Shown here in pieces: positions 58,256 through 64,000 of a stretch of DNA of 64,000 nucleotides. The notes under the pieces are model-generated. The model searched no databases, was not told the DNA's origin, and saw nothing but the letters and a program-made list of their open reading frames with translations. Each line of letters begins with the position of its first letter. Within the stretch, counting starts at the first letter, position 1. Source of the DNA: Macrostomum hystrix (lineage: Eukaryota > Platyhelminthes > Macrostomidae); NCBI GenBank assembly GCA_950097015.1, contig CATNEN010000029.1, positions 7,913,501 through 7,977,500 on the forward strand, written 5' to 3'. The position numbers and the translations under genes are program-made.

Positions 58256-58595
58256 CCCGGACTCCAACTTCACAACCCACCTATTGTTGTCTTTTGTCTG
58301 TTGTGAAGAAAAAAATTGGCTTTAGAAAAAACTCAATTTCAGTTTACTTCAAATTGAATTGCAATATTATAGTATATATTTCAATTTTAATAATCTCCTG
58401 AGATTGGCGTGTTGCTAAAGCAATGGTACTCACTCTTTAAAAGCCATTTTCTTTGAAGCTGTTTTCGTAAAGGCTAAATAATTTATAGCTGTATAAAACT
58501 ATCCTTTTTGATACAAGAAAAGTCTTCAAGAAACGTTAAAAAAAGAACGTACAACGGCCGGACACGCCCTAGCTAGTTAGGAGCAAAGGACGCAG
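58256..58595. other. Unique AT-rich spacer between two arrays
   Basis: About 340 bp, nothing recognised. Confidence 0.5.
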
Positions 58596-61500
58596 GGGAT
58601 ATAGATCCTTCAGGATTGGGAGACTCAGGAACCCATCTGGATGATCCTTCAGGATTGGGAGACTCAGGAAACCATCTAGATGATCCTTCAGGATTGGGAG
58701 ACTCAGGAACCGATCTGGATGATCCTTCAGGATTGGGAGACTCAGGAACCGATCTGGATGATCCTTCAGGATTGGGAGACTCAGGAATCCATCTGGATGA
58801 TCCTTCAGGATTGGGAGACTCAGGAAACCATCTAGATGATCCTTCAGGATTGGGAGACTCAGGAACCGATCTGGATGATCCTTCAGGATTGGGAGACTCA
58901 GGAACCGATCTGGATGATCCTTCAGGATTGGGAGACTCAGGAATCCATCTGGATGATCCTTCAGGATTGGTAGACTCAGGAAACCATCTAGATGATCCTT
59001 CAGGATTGGGAGACTCCATCTGGATGATCCCTCAGGATTGGGAGACCCAGGAACCCATCTAGATGATCCTTCAGGATTGGGAGACTCCATCTGGATGATC
59101 CTTCAGGATTGGGAGACTCAGGAGTCCATCTGGATGGTTCTTTAAGATTGGGAGACTCAGGAATCCATCTGGATTATCCTTTAGGATTGGGAGACTCAGG
59201 AACCCATCTGAATGATCCTTCAGGATTGGGAGACTCCATCTGGATGATCCTTCAGGATTGGGAGACTCAGGAGTCCATCTGGATGATCCTTCAGGATTGG
59301 GAGACTCAGGAATCCATCTGGATTATCCTTTAGGATTGGGAGACTCCATCTGGATGATCCTTCAGGATTGGGAGACTCAGGAGTCCATCTGGATGATCCT
59401 TCAGGATTGGGAGACTCAGGAGTCCATCTGGATGATCCTTCAGGATTGGGAGACTCAGGAATCCATCTGAATTATCCTTTAGGATTGGGAGACTCAGGAA
59501 TTCATCTGGATGATCCTTCAGGATTGGGAGACTCAGGAATCCATCTGGATTATGCTTTAGGATTGGGAGACTCAGGAACCCATCTAGATGATCCTTCAGG
59601 ATTGGGAGACTCAGGAACCGATCTGGATGATCCTTCAGGATTGGGAGACTCAGGAACCGATCTGGATGATCCTTCAGGATTGGGAGACTCAGGAACCGAT
59701 CTGGATGATCTTCAGGATTGGGAGACTCAGGAACCGATCTGGATGATCCTTCAGGATTGGGAGACTCGGGAATCCATCTGAATGATCCTTCAGGATTGGG
59801 AGACTCAGGAACCGATCTGGATGATCCTTCAGGATTGGGGAGATCAGGAATCCATCTGGATGATCCTTTAGGATTGGGAGACTCAGGAATCCATCTGGAT
59901 GATCCTTCAGGATTGGGAGACTCAGGAATCCATCTGAATGATCCTTCAGGATTGGGAGACTCAGGAACCGATCTGGATGATCCCTCAGGATTGGGAGACT
60001 CAGGAGTCCATCTGGATGATCCTTCAGGATTGGGAGACTCAGGAGTCCATCTGGATGATCCCTCAGGATTGGGGAGATCAGGAATCCATCTGGATGATCC
60101 CTCAGGATTGGGAGATTTAGGAGTCCATCTGGATGATCCCTCAGGATTGGGAGACTCAGGAATCCATCTGGATGATCCTTTAGGATTGGGAGACTCAGGA
60201 ATCCATCTGGATGATCCTTCAGGATTGGGAGACTCAGGAATCCATCTGAATGATCCTTCAGGATTGGGAGACTCAGGAACCGATCTGGATGATCCCTCAG
60301 GATTGGGAGACTCAGGAGTCCATCTGGATGATCCTTCAGGATTGGGAGACTCAGGAGTCCATCTGGATGATCCCTCAGGATTGGGGAGATCAGGAATCCA
60401 TCTGGATGATCCCTCAGGATTGGGAGATTTAGGAGTCCATCTGGATGATCCCTCAGGATTGGGAGACTCAGGAATCCATCTGGATGATCCTTCAGGATTA
60501 GGAGACTCAGGAGTCCATCTGGATGATCCCTCAGGATTAGGAGACTCAGGAGTCCATCTGGATGATCCCTCAGGATTAGGAGACTCAGGAGTCCATCTGG
60601 ATGATCCCTCAGGATTAGGAGACTCAGGAGTCCATCTGGATGATCCCTCAGGATTGGGAGACTCAGGAATCCATCTGGATGATCCTTCAGGATTGGGAGA
60701 CTCAGGAATCCATCTGGATTATCCTTTAGGATTGGGAGACTCAGGAACCGATCTGGATGATCCTTCAGGATTGGGAGACTCAGGAGTCCATCTGGATGAT
60801 CCCTCAGGATTGGGAGACTCAGGAATCCATCTGGATGATCCTTCAGGATTGGGAGACTCAGGAATCCATCTGGATGATCCTTCAGGATTGGGAGACTCAG
60901 GAACCGATCTGGATGATCCTTCAGGATTGGGAGACTCAGGAACCGATCTGGATGATCCTTCAGGATTGGGAGACTCAGGAACCGATCTGGATGATCTTCA
61001 GGATTGGGAGACTCAGGAACCGATCTGGATGATCCTTCAGGATTGGGAGACTCGGGAATCCATCTGAATGATCCTTCAGGATTGGGAGACTCAGGAACCG
61101 ATCTGGATGATCCCTCAGGATTGGGAGACTCAGGAGTCCATCTGGATGATCCTTCAGGATTAGGAGACTCAGGAGTCCATCTGGATGATCCCTCAGGATT
61201 GGGGAGATCAGGAATCCATCTGGATGATCCCTCAGGATTGGGAGATTTAGGAGTCCATCTGGATGATCCTTCAGGATTGGGAGACTCAGGAATCCATCTG
61301 GATGATCCTTCAGGATTAGGAGACTCAGGAGTCCATCTGGATGATCCCTCAGGATTAGGAGACTCAGGAGTCCATCTGGATGATCCCTCAGGATTAGGAG
61401 ACTCAGGAGTCCATCTGGATGATCCCTCAGGATTGGGAGACTCAGGAATCCATCTGGATGATCCTTCAGGATTAGGAGACTCAGGAGTCCATCTGGATGA

Positions 61501-61797
61501 TCCCTCAGGATTAGGAGACTCAGGAGTCCATCTGGATGATCCCTCAGGATTAGGAGACTCAGGAGTCCATCTGGATGATCCTTCAGGATTGGGAGACTCA
61601 GGAGTCCATCTGGATGATCCTTCAGGATTAGGAGACTCAGGAGTCCATCTGGATGATCCCTCAGGATTGGGAGACTCAGGAGTCCATCTGGATGATCCTT
61701 CAGGATTAGGAGACTCAGGAGTCCATCTGGATTATCCCTCAGGATTAGGAGACTCGGGAATCCATTTGGATGATCCTTCAGGATTGGGAGACTCATT
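58596..61797. repeat. 39-bp satellite array, about 82 units
   Basis: Unit GATCCTTCAGGATTGGGAGA plus CTCAGGAATCCATCTGGAT, with recurrent variants: GAACCGATC, GAGTCCATC, CCCTCAGGAT, GGGGAGATCAGG and a 32-bp short form. Since 39 = 3 x 13, several frames stay open (for example a 449-codon frame of a 13-residue repeat, DSGIHLDDPSGLG); I read these as by-products. One unit is 38 bp (near 59710) and recurs near 61000. Confidence 0.95.
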
Positions 61798-62608
61798 GAG
61801 AATCAAAAAGAAAGACTTTTGAAAACTCAGCCGCTTTATTAAACTATAGCCATGGAAGCCATACAGATCGCGTGAGGTGAGAGTTAAACTCAAAGATTCT
61901 CTTCCGTGGCTAGCTGGCCCGGAGAGGGCAGTGGCGGAAAGCCTAAAAGTGACATTTCCTTTGAGTAACTGGCCGTTTAAGACCGCAGCGAGTTGGGTTT
62001 TCTGCTGGTGCGGACCTCACAGACGTCAAGTTCTGTGGCGGGGCCGAAAAATCTGAGGTTAGGATTGATTGGCGTCATGACCCATTGGGTTGGTAAGTGT
62101 GCCAAGGCCACTATGTGAATTTGCTCTACTCTGCAAAAATAGGGGATAAAACTCCCGGGAGTTCTGGGTAGTTGGCGCTTGTTGGGTGAATTTTTTTAGC
62201 TAATTTTACTTGCCCTATAAAATGCCACAGACTGAGGGGCTTTCAAAATAGGCCGGAGCTAAGTACGAGTATATGACTGTGTGCATTGTTTCAAATAAAT
62301 GTATATATGGGCTTCCCAGTCTCCTCTAATAGCCTAATTTGGCATTCAACCGTTCAGCGGTGAGTCGTTGGCTTAGAGGGTTAGCTGTTTAGGGTTAGCC
62401 ATCGCTTCAGGACTGAGAGGCACAACTGGCCTCTATACAATCAGCGAATGTGATGCCTAACTCGACCAGAGCACTCTGCCTAATTAGTACACGCAGTAGT
62501 GACCCTACTTAGGGAATGATAGTGAGACTGAAGGACCAGTTCGCCAAAAAGCGTCATAAGTTCGAACCCTAACGTGTGACAAATATTTTCTTTAAGCAAC
62601 ACTCGCTC
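61798..62608. other. Unique island splitting the 39-bp satellite
   Basis: About 810 bp of non-satellite sequence. A possible tRNA-like segment with AGTTCGAACCCTAA (62552-62565) ends about 45 bp before the array resumes. No exon recognised. Confidence 0.5.
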
Positions 62609-64000
62609 AAGAATCCATCTGGATGATCCCTCAGGATTGGGAGACTCAGGAATCCATCTGGATGATCCCTCAGGATTGGGAGACTCAGGAATCCATCTGG
62701 ATGATCCCTCAGGATTGGGAGACTCAGGAATCCATCTGGATTATCCTTTAGGATTGGGAGACTCAGGAATCCATCTGGATGATCCTTCAGGATTGGGAGA
62801 CTCCATCTAGATGATCCTTTAGGATTGGGAGACTCCATCTAGATGATCCTTTAGGATTGGGAGACTCCATCTAGATGATCCTTTAGGATTGGGAGACTCC
62901 ATCTAGATGATCCTTCAGGATTGGGAGACTCCATCTAGATGATCCTTTAGGATTGGGAGACTCCATCTAGATGATCCTTCAGGATTGGGAGACTCCATCT
63001 AGATGATCCTTTAGGATTGGGAGACTCCATCTAGATGATCCTTCAGGATTGGGAGACTCCATCTAGATGATCCTTTAGGATTGGGAGACTCCATCTAGAT
63101 GATCCTTTAGGATTGGGAGACTCCATCTAGATGATCCTTTAGGATTGGGAGACTCCATCTGGATGATCCTTCAGGATTGGGAGACTCCATCTAGATGATC
63201 CTTTAGGATTGGGAGACTCCATCTAGATGATCCTTTAGGATTGGGAGACTCCATCTAGATGATCCTTTAGGATTGGGAGACTCAGGAATCCATCTGGATG
63301 ATCCTTCAGGATTGGGAGACTCAGGAATCCATCTGGATGATCCTTCAGGATAGGGAGACTCAGGAATCCATCTGGATTATCCCTCAGGATTGGGAGACTC
63401 AGGAACCCATCTAGATGATCCTTCAGGATTGGGAGACTCCATCTGGATGATCCTTCAGGATTGGGAGACTCCATCTGGATGATCCTTCAGGATTGGGAGA
63501 CTCAGGAGTCCATCTGAATGATCCTTCAGGATTGGGAGACTCAAGAATCCATCTGGATGATCCCTCAGGATTGGGAGACTCAGGAATCCATCTGGATTAT
63601 CCTTTAGGATTGGGAGACTCCATCTGGATGATCCTTCAGGATTGGGAGACTCAGGAATCCATCTGGATGATCCTTCAGGATAGGGAGACTCAGGAATCCA
63701 TCTGGATTATCCTTCAGGATTGGGAGACTCAGGAATCCATCTGGATGATCCTTCAGGATTGGGAGACTCAGGAATCCATCTGGATGATCCTTCAGGATAG
63801 GGAGACTCAGGAATCCATCTGGATTATCCTTCAGGATTGGGAGACTCAGGAATCCATCTGGATGATCCTTCAGGATTGGGAGACTCAGGAATCCATCTGG
63901 ATGATCCTTCAGGATAGGGAGACTCAGGAATCCATCTGGATTATCCTTCAGGATTGGGAGACTCAGGAATCCATCTGGATGATCCTTCAGGATTGGGAGA
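62609..64000. repeat. 39-bp satellite resumes, with a 32-bp short-unit block; runs off the window
   Basis: The same family as 58596-61797. From about 62800 to 63270 most units are the 32-bp form, which lacks 7 bp (CTCCATCTAGATG in place of CTCAGGAATCCATCTGGATG). From 63600 a three-unit pattern with the variant GGATAGGGAGA and a TTATCC unit repeats about every 117 bp. The array reaches the window end. Confidence 0.93.

Noticed and set aside
57712-58306. Frames of 143-170 codons, (WESRMGIQDGNPG)n and its antisense
   Set aside because: Artefacts of the 13/14-bp array.
59718-61822. Plus-strand frames of 449 and 272 codons with a 13-residue Asp/Gly/Ser-rich repeat
   Set aside because: The unit is 39 bp, so open frames on both strands follow automatically. 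No signal peptide, start context or splice structure; the opposite strand has equally long frames.

Overview
The window looks like animal nuclear DNA. It has split genes with GT-AG introns, an axonemal dynein heavy chain, two innexins (gap-junction proteins of invertebrates), tRNA-derived SINEs, a hAT-type transposon and many minisatellites. The innexin extracellular-loop wording (CW(I/V)PQEF followed by YCWV) resembles flatworm innexins as I know them, and a short TTAGGG tract fits such an animal. A free-living flatworm or related lophotrochozoan is my best guess, but this is inference. All four supported genes lie on the minus strand.

Layout. 1-7346: the first 11 exons of an outer-arm beta-type axonemal dynein heavy chain; the gene continues past base 1 and carries an apparent one-base frameshift near 679. 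8.1-9.0 kb: two SINEs of different families, both with candidate target-site duplications. 9346-11345: a three-exon gene for a secreted protein with two homologous tandem domains, one exon each; a nearly identical 64-bp scrap of its exon 2 lies just downstream. 15282-24833: innexin A (422 aa from the preferred start). 30191-39924: innexin B (398 aa). Both innexins have three exons, with introns at the same two positions and in the same phases, so they are tandem duplicates of one ancestral gene. Each first exon is short (about 50 codons) and was found by reading the sequence and confirmed by phase arithmetic.

39.9-64 kb has no confident gene. It holds SINE family A (four copies, two in an inverted pair), a 605-bp non-autonomous hAT element filled with a pyrimidine minisatellite, a 43-bp array, two purine-rich arrays, a 13/14-bp array, and a large 39-bp satellite that runs off the right end. 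Arrays also fill the introns and spacer of the innexins (9-, 38-, 21-, 33-, 20- and 46-bp units).

The genes do not form a pathway. The dynein drives ciliary beating, the innexins form intercellular channels, and the secreted protein has no known role. The most unusual content is the duplicated-exon secreted gene with its relic, and the repeats: a 180-bp higher-order repeat, a 312-bp higher-order repeat within the 39-bp satellite, and repeated ATCC/GGAT mini-hairpins shared by two adjacent arrays. I found no evidence of a new enzymatic or defence system.
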